From contig NZ_CP120737.1 in NCBI RefSeq assembly GCF_029581195.1, positions 5,681,001 to 5,745,000 on the forward strand: 64,000 bases of DNA, in the 5' to 3' direction. Numbering within the stretch: the stretch's first letter is position 1; every line of letters begins with the position of its first letter. A program made the translations under genes and the position numbers. Under the pieces are notes generated by a model that ran no database searches, was not told the origin of the DNA, and worked only from the letters and a program-made list of their open reading frames with translations. This document shows positions 25,600 to 33,517 of this stretch, in pieces. Origin of the DNA: Solwaraspora sp. WMMD791. Its GTDB lineage: Bacteria; Actinomycetota; Actinomycetes; Mycobacteriales; Micromonosporaceae.

Positions 25600-26535
25600 C
25601 TACGGCGTACGCCCGGCGGCGCGCCACTGCGCCGGGGTGACGGTGTGCTCGGCCCGGAACCGCTTGATGAAGTAGCTGACGTCCGGGTAGCCGACCCGGC
25701 GGCTGATCGCGGCCACGGTCAGCGAGGTCTCGGTGAGCAGCACGCGGGCCTGCTGCATCCGCCGCTGGATGATCCACTGCTGGACGGTGCGGCCGGTCCG
25801 GCGGCGTACGACAGTGGTGAGGTGACCGGCGGTGAGCGACAGTTCGGCGGCGACGTCGGCCAGCGAGATCGGTTCGTGGTAGCGCTGCTCGATGACGTCG
25901 AACACCGCCGCGAGCAGCGGTTCGTCCGAGGCGCGCAGCTGGTCGGCGACACTTGTCGACAACCGGGCCGCAGCCACCAGCAGCAAGGTCAGGTGGGCGA
26001 GCGCGGCGTCCTGGTGGCCGTCGCGGCGAGCCCGTAGCTCCTCGTCGAGTGCGGCGAAGCGCCCGGCCCAGGCGGCCCGGTCGTCCGGCGGTACGTGCAG
26101 CCGCTGCGCCCGGTCGGTGCCCCGGGCGAACGGGAACAGCAGCGGGTGGCCCCGCCAGGAGGCGTACGCACCGGTCGTGCCGGGGCGGACCGCGTCGGCC
26201 GGGAACCACACCACCCAGCCGTCGATGGCGAGCCGCTCAGGTCGCTCGCCGAAGGAGACGATCTGCCCCGGGGCGAGGACCAGCAGGTCCCCGTCGGTCA
26301 CCGGCCAGGTCCGGTCGTCGATGCACACCGTCGCGTCGGCCCGTTCCGCATAGCAGATCGCGACGAAGTCGTGGCTGTGCGCGTCGGCGGGGATCGCGGC
26401 GATGGCCGGCATGCGGTGCCGGATCCGGGCCACCGCGACCGGGGCGACGCCAGGCACCCGGGGGAAGCCGACCAGCGGGACACCCCGGCCGCCGACGCCG
26501 ACCACGCGGGAAGCCGGAGCCACATTTTGTCGCAT
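25600..26535 (-). CDS. AraC-family transcriptional regulator
   Basis: 311 aa from ATG 26535; a GTG 9 bp upstream is also open. An N-terminal cupin sensor (residues 40-130: AHSHDFVAICYAERAD...GDLLVLAPGQIVSFGE) is followed by a linker and a C-terminal pair of HTH motifs (ISLADVAAELSLTAGHLTTVVRRRTGRTVQQWIIQRRMQQA and LTVAAISRRVGYPDVSYFIKRFRAEHTVTPAQWR). It is divergent from a methyltransferase gene across 87 bp and probably controls it. Confidence 0.9.
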   Translation of the reverse strand: MRQNVAPASRVVGVGGRGVPLVGFPRVPGVAPVAVARIRHRMPAIAAIPADAHSHDFVAICYAERADATVCIDDRTWPVTDGDLLVLAPGQIVSFGERPERLAIDGWVVWFPADAVRPGTTGAYASWRGHPLLFPFARGTDRAQRLHVPPDDRAAWAGRFAALDEELRARRDGHQDAALAHLTLLLVAAARLSTSVADQLRASDEPLLAAVFDVIEQRYHEPISLADVAAELSLTAGHLTTVVRRRTGRTVQQWIIQRRMQQARVLLTETSLTVAAISRRVGYPDVSYFIKRFRAEHTVTPAQWRAAGRTP

Positions 26536-26622
26536 TGTCCCCACAACTTCACCGATGCCGCGCTGCGATCAGCGACCGACGCTGGAACCGTGACCGAATC
26601 TCGTCTGATACCGGAGGGTGAC

Positions 26623-27303
26623 ATGACCGGACCCCGCAGCGCCAGTCGTCCACGGCAGCAGCACTACCTGCCCGCGATGGGGCGGCAGTGGCTGCTCCCG
26701 CTGTACGACCCGTTCAGCCGGCTCGTCGGCGCGGGCCGGATGCACCGGCAACTGCTGGACCGCGCCGACATCCGCCCCGGTCAGCGGGTCCTGGAGATCG
26801 GCTGCGGCACCGGCAACCTGCTGCGGGCGCTGCTGCGCCGGCAGCCGGACGTCGACGCCATCGGCATCGACCCGGACCAGGCAGCGCTGCGACTGGCCCG
26901 CCGCAAGGCCGACCGCGCCCGACTCCCGATCCGCTACGAGGTCGCCTTCGCCGGCGACCTCCCGCTGCCCGACGCCAGCGTGGACCGGGTGCTGTCCGCG
27001 TTCATGCTGCACCATCTGGCCGACGAGGAACGGGCCCGGGCGTTGCGGGAGATCCGGCGGGTGCTGCGCCCCGATGGTCAGCTGCACGTCGTCGACATCG
27101 ACGGTACGGCCCCGGGGCACGGGACCGGACGTCTGCACAGTGACCCCCGGCTGGTGGCCAGTCGGCCCGAGCGGGTGCTGGCCGCGCTTGCCGAAGCCGG
27201 CCTGACCGGCGGCACGGAGAACGGCCGCAGCCGTGGGCGACTCGGTCGGCTCGCCAGCTTCGTCTTCTACCGCGCCGGCGGCTCTGCGCAGCGTTGCGAC
27301 TGA
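26623..27303 (+). CDS. Class I SAM-dependent methyltransferase
   Basis: 226 aa from ATG 26623, with GGAGGGTGAC upstream; an earlier in-frame GTG (26590) is less supported. Motif I is VLEIGCGTGNLLRAL, the acidic end of strand 2 is IGIDPD, and the post-motif region SAFMLHHLADEERARALREIRRVLRPDGQLHVVDID is typical of UbiE/COQ5-like methyltransferases. The C-terminus is short. It probably methylates a small molecule. The divergent AraC regulator is its likely controller. Confidence 0.88.
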   Translation: MTGPRSASRPRQQHYLPAMGRQWLLPLYDPFSRLVGAGRMHRQLLDRADIRPGQRVLEIGCGTGNLLRALLRRQPDVDAIGIDPDQAALRLARRKADRARLPIRYEVAFAGDLPLPDASVDRVLSAFMLHHLADEERARALREIRRVLRPDGQLHVVDIDGTAPGHGTGRLHSDPRLVASRPERVLAALAEAGLTGGTENGRSRGRLGRLASFVFYRAGGSAQRCD

Positions 27304-27405
27304 CCACCGTCGCGGCTCGACACCGGGGGAGCTGCGACCTGGCTTCGCGTCGACTTGAGGTCTGCGACGGTCTCCGGTGAGCACGGATCACGCGAGGTGG
27401 ACCGG

Positions 27406-27640
27406 ATGCAGGCTGCGGTTTTCCGGCGGTACGGCGGGCCGGAGGTGCTGGAATGGGGGGCAGGTCGACACTAGGTCGGCGCCGGCGTCACCCGGATCGT
27501 CGTCGGCGACGAGGTGCTGGCGGCGCGGCCCAGACCGCGCACATCGCCCTCGACGTGATCCGCCCGCGAAAGGTGAGGCATGCTCGTGTACGGCGCCGCC
27601 GGTGCCGTCGGTGCCGTCGCGGTGCAACTCGGCTGCTCGT
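27406..27640 (+). pseudogene. Fragments of a quinone-oxidoreductase-type MDR gene
   Basis: ATG 27406 opens MQAAVFRRYGGPEVLEW, the standard N-terminus of zinc-free MDR quinone oxidoreductases, and hits a stop 22 codons later. Further family pieces follow in other frames: GAGVTRIVVGDEV, then AQTAHIALDVIRPRK and LVYGAAGAVGAVAVQLG (the NADPH-binding loop). More than 200 residues of the usual 310-320 are missing. Confidence 0.8.
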
Positions 27641-27801
27641 GCGTACGGGATGATCTGTGCGGCCGTGCTCGGTGCCGGCCGTAAGCCACGGCGTCGGCTC
27701 GCCGACCTGATGATCGCCTCGGTGGCGGTGGCCAACGGGTTGCCGCTGTACACCACGAACCCGGACGACTTCATCGGGCTGACCAACCTGGTCGACGTGC
27801 G
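27641..27801 (+). pseudogene. C-terminal fragment of a PIN-domain (VapC-like) toxin
   Basis: The frame from 27641 gives YGMICAAVLGAGRKPRRRLADLMIASVAVANGLPLYTTNPDDFIGLTNLVDV, the second half of a VapC-type PIN nuclease with its late acidic residues (LADLMIA, NPDDF). The N-terminal half and any antitoxin are absent. It abuts the broken MDR gene and cannot be an active toxin. Confidence 0.8.
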
Positions 27802-27820
27802 CCAACCTGGTCGACGTGCG
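27783..27820. repeat. 19-bp perfect tandem duplication
   Basis: CCAACCTGGTCGACGTGCG occurs twice back to back at the end of the PIN fragment, shifting its frame. Confidence 0.95.
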
Positions 27821-27951
27821 GTCGGTCCCGCGTCCCTGACCGCGCGACCGGCGAGGCCGTTTCCGAGACGTGCGGGGTGACGCCGGGTGTTCGCCCGCCG
27901 GCCAGCTCGACGCAGCGTGCCGGAAAGATTCATATCGATCTAATGATTGGC

Positions 27952-29247
27952 ATGAGTGGATCGCACCCCCACCACTGCCATCACACCACCGACGACCACC
28001 AGCCCGACCATGTTCCGTACGGCCAGATCGACCCTGCCGGGCACGCGGCCGGCAGCGGCCTCGGACGTCGGTCCATGCTGGCCGCCGCCGGCGGCATGCT
28101 GATGCTCGCCGCGGTTCCCGGCACCGCGCGGGCCGCCACCGCCATGACCGCCGGGGCGCCGGCCGTGACCGCGCCCGGTGCGTCCCGCGCGTCCCGGATC
28201 ACCCAGGGCACCACTCTGGTCCACGCCGACCTGCACAACCACACCGTCATGTCCGACGGGGACGGCAGCGCCGACCAGGCGTTCGCCTCGATGCGCGAAG
28301 CCGGACTCGACGTCGCCGCGCTCACCGACCACGCCACGATGTTCGCCATCAGCGGGCTCAGCCAGTCGGAGTGGAACACCACCGGCAACCTCGCCAACGC
28401 GGCCGACGACCCCGGTCAGTTCACCGCGATCCGTGGCTTCGAGTGGTCGCACCCGCTGCAGGGCCACATCAACGTGTGGAACACCTCGGACTTCGCCGAC
28501 CTGCTGCGGGCCGGCAGCCCCGGCAGCCTCTACCGGTGGTTGGCCGGCCGGCCCGGTGGCCTGGCCAGCTTCAACCACCCGGGGCGGGAGATCGGCCGGT
28601 TCGACAACTTCTCGTACGACTCGGCGGCCCGCCCGCAGCTCGTCGGCCTGGAAATGTTCAACCGCACCGACGACTACCTGTTCGAAGGCTGGTCGTCCCG
28701 GACGACCTCGCCGCTGGTGGCCTGCCTCAACGCCGGCTGGCGGCCCGGTCTGACCGGGGTCACCGACGAGCACGGCACCACCTGGGGATTCCACGAAGGC
28801 AAGGGCCGCAGCGGGCTCTGGGTCACCGAGAACACCCGCGCGGCGGTGTTCGAGGCGATGGCGGCCCGCCGCTGCTTCGCCACCCGGGTTTCCGGCCTGC
28901 GCCTGGACGCGACCGCCAACGGCGTACGGATGGGTGGGGTCATCGGGTTGACCGCCGGTGACGTCCGGTTCCGGGTGGACCTGGACCGGGGCGCGGTCTG
29001 GGACGGCAAGCCGCTGCGGATCCAGGTCCTGCGCCCCGGTACGTCGGTCCCGACCGTCGTCGACGTCGTCGACACCGTCGCCGGGGCGGTCGCCGATTTC
29101 ACCGTGCCGCTCGACGTCGCCGACGGCGACTGGGTCGTGCTGCGCGTCTCCGACCCGGAGCTGGCCAACCCGACGCCCGGCCCGGCCGGCCACCCGTGCA
29201 ACGACTTCGGCGTGGCGTACAGCAGCCCCTGGTGGCTGCAACCCTGA
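27952..29247 (+). CDS. Tat-exported PHP-domain phosphoesterase
   Basis: 431 aa from ATG 27952; TAATGA (27941-27946) ends 5 nt upstream and overlaps an earlier ATG at 27943, so a leaderless start is likely. A His-rich head (SHPHHCHHTTDDH) leads to a twin-arginine signal (GRRSMLAAAGGMLMLAAVPGTARA, residues 40-65). The PHP metal ligands follow: HADLHNHTVMSDGDG, LTDHATMF, RGFEWSH, FNHPGRE, and late DEHG. PHP enzymes hydrolyse phosphoesters with a trinuclear metal centre. This one acts outside the membrane, and the His-rich head may bind metal. Confidence 0.85.
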   Translation: MSGSHPHHCHHTTDDHQPDHVPYGQIDPAGHAAGSGLGRRSMLAAAGGMLMLAAVPGTARAATAMTAGAPAVTAPGASRASRITQGTTLVHADLHNHTVMSDGDGSADQAFASMREAGLDVAALTDHATMFAISGLSQSEWNTTGNLANAADDPGQFTAIRGFEWSHPLQGHINVWNTSDFADLLRAGSPGSLYRWLAGRPGGLASFNHPGREIGRFDNFSYDSAARPQLVGLEMFNRTDDYLFEGWSSRTTSPLVACLNAGWRPGLTGVTDEHGTTWGFHEGKGRSGLWVTENTRAAVFEAMAARRCFATRVSGLRLDATANGVRMGGVIGLTAGDVRFRVDLDRGAVWDGKPLRIQVLRPGTSVPTVVDVVDTVAGAVADFTVPLDVADGDWVVLRVSDPELANPTPGPAGHPCNDFGVAYSSPWWLQP

Positions 29248-29269
29248 CCGGGCGGCCAGGCAGGTGGAG

Positions 29270-29779
29270 TCAGGCGACGGCGGACAGCGCCGACCGTAGG
29301 TGCGTCGCAGTCTCCTCGTCGAAGGCGACCAGTCGGATCCGTTCCACGGCTGTCGGGGTGGTGGTGACGGTCTCGGCGGCGATCCGGGCGGCCAGGTCGG
29401 CCGGGAAGCCGTACACGCCGGTGGCGATCGCGGGAAAGGTGATGGTCCGGGCACCGAGTTCGTCGGCGACCCGCAGACAGCGCCGGTAGCAGGAGGCCAG
29501 TACGTCGGCCTCGCCCTGGTCGCCGCCTTCCCAGATCGGCCCGACGGTGTGGATGACGTGCCGTACCGGCGGGTCGAGGTCGAACGCGGGAGTCGCCTTC
29601 GCATCGCCCGGCGCGCAGGGGGCGATCGCGCCGCCGGCCCGGGCCAGACGCGGGCCGGCCGCACGGTGGACGGCCCCGTCGACACCACCGCCGCCGAGCA
29701 GCGACTCGTTCGCCGCGGTGACGATGGCGTCCACGTCCTCGCGGGTGATGTCGCCGACGACGACCTCGATGACTGCCAT
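29270..29779 (-). CDS. Macrodomain protein (ADP-ribose binding/hydrolase)
   Basis: 169 aa. The ligand loops are complete: VVGDITREDVDAIVTAANESLLGGGGVDGAVHRAAG (5-41) and FPAIATGVYGFPADLAA (about 113). These match O-acetyl-ADP-ribose deacetylase/TARG-like macrodomains that remove ADP-ribose from proteins, nucleic acid or acetyl groups. It is convergent with the PHP gene (22-bp gap) and divergent from the sigma factor. Confidence 0.92.
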   Translation of the reverse strand: MAVIEVVVGDITREDVDAIVTAANESLLGGGGVDGAVHRAAGPRLARAGGAIAPCAPGDAKATPAFDLDPPVRHVIHTVGPIWEGGDQGEADVLASCYRRCLRVADELGARTITFPAIATGVYGFPADLAARIAAETVTTTPTAVERIRLVAFDEETATHLRSALSAVA

Positions 29780-29886
29780 GGCGCGATCCTGACACACCGG
29801 TGTCGTTAGCATCGTGGCGCTCGTCCGGGAAGCCGTACCGCCGTACGGGCGGGAACCCGGGCGGCGGTGGCGGACAGACAACGAGT

Positions 29887-30540
29887 ATGACGACGGACCT
29901 ACGTGCCCGCGCGCGGGCCGGTGACGCCGCCGCCTTCGGCGAGCTGTTCGACCGGTACGCCCGAGCGGTGTACAACCACGCGTTCCGGTTGACGGCCGAC
30001 TGGGCGAGCGCCGAGGACGTGATGTCGACGACGTTCCTGCAGGCCTGGCGGCTGCGGGGGCGCATCGACGCCGACGGTGGCCCGCTGCGGGCCTGGCTGC
30101 TCGGCATCGCCACCAACGTGGCCCGCAACGCCCAGCGCAGCAACCGGCGCTACCGCGCGGCGGTTGCCACGTACGCTTCCGCCGAAGCAGCCGGTGGCGG
30201 CAGCGCCGCCGACCACGCCGACGACGTCGGCCGCCGCCTCGACGACGACCGCCGGCTCGGCCAGGTGCTCACCGCGCTCGCGTCGCTGCGCCGGCAGGAA
30301 CGCGAGGTGGTCACCCTCTGTCTGTGGGAGGGACTGGACTACGTCACGGCGGCGGCGGCGCTCGGCGTACCGGTCGGCACTGTCCGGTCCCGGCTGTCGC
30401 GGGCCCGCCGCAAACTTCGCGACCTGCTCGACGTACCGGACGGAAACAGTGTCGGGAAGGTGGAACCCGCTGTCCTGCCCGGACAGGTAAGAGGTGACCG
30501 CACACCTGCGGCACGGACCGTCACGGAGGGAATCCGATGA
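29887..30540 (+). CDS. ECF-type RNA polymerase sigma factor
   Basis: 217 aa from ATG 29887. Region 2 (GELFDRYARAVYNHAFRLTADWASAEDVMSTTFLQAWRL) and region 4 (LASLRRQEREVVTLCLWEGLDYVTAAAALGVPVGTVRSRLSRARRKLRDLL) are intact; a 30-residue tail of no clear conservation follows. Its stop overlaps the start of the next gene (ATGA), which encodes its probable membrane partner. Confidence 0.9.
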   Translation: MTTDLRARARAGDAAAFGELFDRYARAVYNHAFRLTADWASAEDVMSTTFLQAWRLRGRIDADGGPLRAWLLGIATNVARNAQRSNRRYRAAVATYASAEAAGGGSAADHADDVGRRLDDDRRLGQVLTALASLRRQEREVVTLCLWEGLDYVTAAAALGVPVGTVRSRLSRARRKLRDLLDVPDGNSVGKVEPAVLPGQVRGDRTPAARTVTEGIR

Positions 30541-31646
30541 GGATCAACGGAGCCCGCCCCGGGGAGACCGGCCGGCAGCCCGACGCACCGTTCGGGCCGC
30601 CGCCCACCCGGGACCTGCCGGCCGGACGTCACGACTTCCACCGGGAGCGCCTGATGACCATGATCGAGCAGGAGAACCGCGCGGGCTCGACGCCCGACGC
30701 GCGGGAGAACAGCGTCGCGTCGACGCGCGACGCCGCCACGGCGGCGACCGGGCCGATCCGCCGGTGGCGGATGCCCCGGCTGTCCATCGCGGTGCCGACC
30801 GTCGCCACCGCACTGGCCGGGTTGATCGTCGTCGGTCTGGCGCTCAGCCCGGGTGGTGACCCGGTCGGCAGCAGCGCCGGCCCGGACGGGGCGACCGGCG
30901 GACCCGTGCAGATCGCCGACCCCGACGCCGGCACCCCGGAGGGCGCGGCCGCGCTGCTCGACGAGATCGCGCTGGTCGCCGCCACCGACCACACCGGACC
31001 GGTCCGCCCGGACCAGTTCATCTACGTCGAGAGCCAGATCGCCAACACGTACGAGTCGCACAACGCCGACACCGGCGAGACCAGCCTGGTCCGCCAGGGG
31101 CTGCACAAACGTCAGGTGTGGCTGTCGCCGGACGGCCACCGTGGCTGGCTGATCGACAGCCTCAACGAACCGGCCGGTATCACTCTCGACAGCGACGTGG
31201 AGTACATCGCCGCGTACGACCGGCTGGTCACGCTGCCGACCGATCCGCCTGCGCTGCTGGAGTGGATCTACGCCGAGACCCGGGGTCAGGGCAACGACCC
31301 GGACCACCAGGCGTTCACCACCATCGGGGACCTGATCGGCGAGCAGTACCTGCCGGCCGAGTTGAGCGCCGCTCTCTACCGTGCGGCGGCGAGCATCCCG
31401 GGCGTACTGCTGGTCGACGACGCGACCGACGCGATCGGCCGTAGCGGCGTCGCGGTGGCCCGCATCGAGGAAAGCACCGGCGTCCGCCACGAGTGGATCT
31501 TCGACCGGGAGGACCACACCTACCTTGGCTCGCGGTCGGTGCACACCACGGCGGTGCCGGACAGCATCATCCCGGCCGGCACGGTGACCTTCAGCCAGGC
31601 GGTGGTCACCCGGGCCATCGTCGACGAGATCAAGCAGGTGCCGTAG
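30537..31646 (+). CDS. CU044_5270-family membrane protein, sigma partner
   Basis: 369 aa. A cytosolic head (TRDLPAGRHDFHRERLMTMIEQE) and one membrane segment near residues 82-100 precede a large outside domain with DEIALVAATDHTGPVRPDQFIYVES, KRQVWLSPDGHRGWLID, LLEWIYAETRGQGNDPDHQAFTTIGDLI and GRSGVAVARIEE. This is the CU044_5270 family, always found behind ECF sigma factors in actinobacteria and presumed to tune them. A strong terminator follows. Confidence 0.88.
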   Translation: MRINGARPGETGRQPDAPFGPPPTRDLPAGRHDFHRERLMTMIEQENRAGSTPDARENSVASTRDAATAATGPIRRWRMPRLSIAVPTVATALAGLIVVGLALSPGGDPVGSSAGPDGATGGPVQIADPDAGTPEGAAALLDEIALVAATDHTGPVRPDQFIYVESQIANTYESHNADTGETSLVRQGLHKRQVWLSPDGHRGWLIDSLNEPAGITLDSDVEYIAAYDRLVTLPTDPPALLEWIYAETRGQGNDPDHQAFTTIGDLIGEQYLPAELSAALYRAAASIPGVLLVDDATDAIGRSGVAVARIEESTGVRHEWIFDREDHTYLGSRSVHTTAVPDSIIPAGTVTFSQAVVTRAIVDEIKQVP

Positions 31647-31692
31647 TACGGCCCGACAGGGAAACAGGGTGCCGGAACACGGCCCTGAGGTT

Positions 31693-31724
31693 GCCGGGGC
31701 ACGCCGTCATCGGCGTGCCCCGGC
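31693..31724 (+). terminator. Intrinsic terminator of the third sigma operon
   Basis: A perfect 14-bp stem (GCCGGGGCACGCCG / CGGCGTGCCCCGGC) with a 4-nt TCAT loop lies 47 bp after the stop at 31646. Confidence 0.8.
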
Positions 31725-31858
31725 CGGCCGCGCCCGATGCTGAGGACGGGCACCCCGACGGCACCGCAGACCGGACCGTCGGTGCAGGTGTCACCGGCCA
31801 CGTCACGGGGTAGCTGTCACCTGGCCGCTGCGACCGGCCGTCAGGGGAGGGTGCGCGG

Positions 31859-33448
31859 GTGTCGATCGACGACTGGTTCCTCACCGGGGAGCAGCGCGGT
31901 AACCCGGCCTCCCGGTTGCCGGCGTGGTCCGAGGGCAACCAGGTGCGCGTACACGTGCACGGGGCCGCGTACTTCGACCGCCTGGTCGAGGTCGTCGCCG
32001 AGATGGGCGACGGCGACCAGCTGTTCTTCACCGACTGGCGGGGCGACCCCGACCAGCGGCTGCGCCCGGACGGGCCGACCGTGGCCGATCTGCTGTCCGC
32101 CGCCGCGAGCCGGGGCGTGGCGGTCCGTGGCCTGGTCTGGCGCTCCCACCTCGACGTGCTGATCTACAGCGCGGAGCAGAACCGCAGCCTGGCCGAGGAG
32201 ATCACCGACGACGGTGGCCAGGTGCTGCTCGACCAGCGGGTACGCCGGTTCGGCTCGCACCACCAGAAGCTGGTGGTGGCCCGCCACCCGGGCCGCCGGG
32301 AGCGCGATGTCGCCTTTGCCGGCGGGATCGACCTGTGTCACAGCCGGCGTGACGACGCCACCCACCTGGGCGACCCGCAGGCGGTCAGCATGTCCCCGCG
32401 GTACGGCGACCGGCCGCCGTGGCACGACGTCCAGTTGGAACTGCGCGGCCCGGTCGTCGCCGCGCTCGACCTGACCTTCCGGGAACGGTGGACCGACCCG
32501 ACCGCTCTGCGGCAGGGCAACCCGGTCGCGATGCTGCGGGACCGGCTGGCCGGCCGACCGGCCCGGGGCGGGCCGCTGCCGGCGCCGCCGGACCCGCCGG
32601 CGGACTGCGGCCCGCACGCGGTGCAGGTGCTGCGTACCTATCCGGCGAAGTCGCGGCCCTACCCGTACGCGCCGCACGGCGAGCGTACGGTGGCCCTCGG
32701 CTACGCCAAGGCGATCCGCCGGGCCCGCCGGCTCAGCTACCTGGAGGACCAGTACATGTGGTCCTCGCAGGTCGCACAGTTGTTCGCCGACGCGCTGCAG
32801 GCCAACCCCGACCTGCACCTGATCGTCGTGGTGCCCCGCCACCCCGACGTGGACGGCCGGCTTGCGCTGCCGCCGAACATGGTCGGCCGGGAGCACGCCA
32901 TCGACGTCTGTCGCCGGGCCGACCCGGACCGGGTGCACGTGTTCGACGTGGAGAACCACGCCGGTACCCCGGTGTACGTGCACGCCAAGGTGTGCGTCGT
33001 CGACGACGTCTGGGCCAGTGTCGGCAGCGACAACTTCAACCGCCGATCCTGGACCCACGACAGCGAACTGTCCTGCGCGGTCCTGGACGACACCCGGGAC
33101 CCCCGCGCCCCCCACGATCCGGCCGGGCTGGGCGACCACGCCCGTACCTTCGCTCGTGACCTGCGGCTCACCCTGCTACGCGAGCATCTGGACCGGGCAT
33201 CGGACGGTCGCCAGGACCACGACCTGCTCGACCCGGCCGACACGGTCCGGGCCGTCGGCGTGGCGGCGGAGGCGCTGGACGCGTGGTACCGCTCCGGTCG
33301 CCGGGGGCCGCGTCCGGCCGGTCGGCTGCGCCGGCACGACCCGGTGAAGCTGTCCACGTTCACCCGGGCGTGGGCCACCCCGCCGTACCGCCTGCTCTAC
33401 GACCCGGACGGTCGACCGCGCCGGCTGCGCCGCACCGCGACCTGGTGA
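31859..33448 (+). CDS. Phospholipase D-family protein (cardiolipin-synthase-like)
   Basis: 529 aa from GTG, with GGGGAGGG upstream. Two PLD catalytic motifs are present: HHQKLVV (HxK) near residue 138 with a following FAGGID, and VHAKVCVVDDVWASVGSDN (complete HxK-D-GS-N) near 375. The family makes or breaks phosphodiester bonds through a phospho-histidine; bacterial members include cardiolipin synthases and nucleases. No membrane helix is evident, so it is probably soluble or peripheral. The PAP2 gene follows, consistent with lipid metabolism. Confidence 0.88.
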   Translation: MSIDDWFLTGEQRGNPASRLPAWSEGNQVRVHVHGAAYFDRLVEVVAEMGDGDQLFFTDWRGDPDQRLRPDGPTVADLLSAAASRGVAVRGLVWRSHLDVLIYSAEQNRSLAEEITDDGGQVLLDQRVRRFGSHHQKLVVARHPGRRERDVAFAGGIDLCHSRRDDATHLGDPQAVSMSPRYGDRPPWHDVQLELRGPVVAALDLTFRERWTDPTALRQGNPVAMLRDRLAGRPARGGPLPAPPDPPADCGPHAVQVLRTYPAKSRPYPYAPHGERTVALGYAKAIRRARRLSYLEDQYMWSSQVAQLFADALQANPDLHLIVVVPRHPDVDGRLALPPNMVGREHAIDVCRRADPDRVHVFDVENHAGTPVYVHAKVCVVDDVWASVGSDNFNRRSWTHDSELSCAVLDDTRDPRAPHDPAGLGDHARTFARDLRLTLLREHLDRASDGRQDHDLLDPADTVRAVGVAAEALDAWYRSGRRGPRPAGRLRRHDPVKLSTFTRAWATPPYRLLYDPDGRPRRLRRTATW

Positions 33449-33517
33449 CGGTCCCCACCCGACGTCCGATCCGCCCGCTGTTTGGCGCAACCGCGTCACC
33501 GGGTAGCGCAGCCGGAC

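Noticed and set aside
27641-27801. Functional toxin-antitoxin system
   Set aside because: Only the C-terminal half of a PIN domain is present, frames are broken and no antitoxin gene is nearby.
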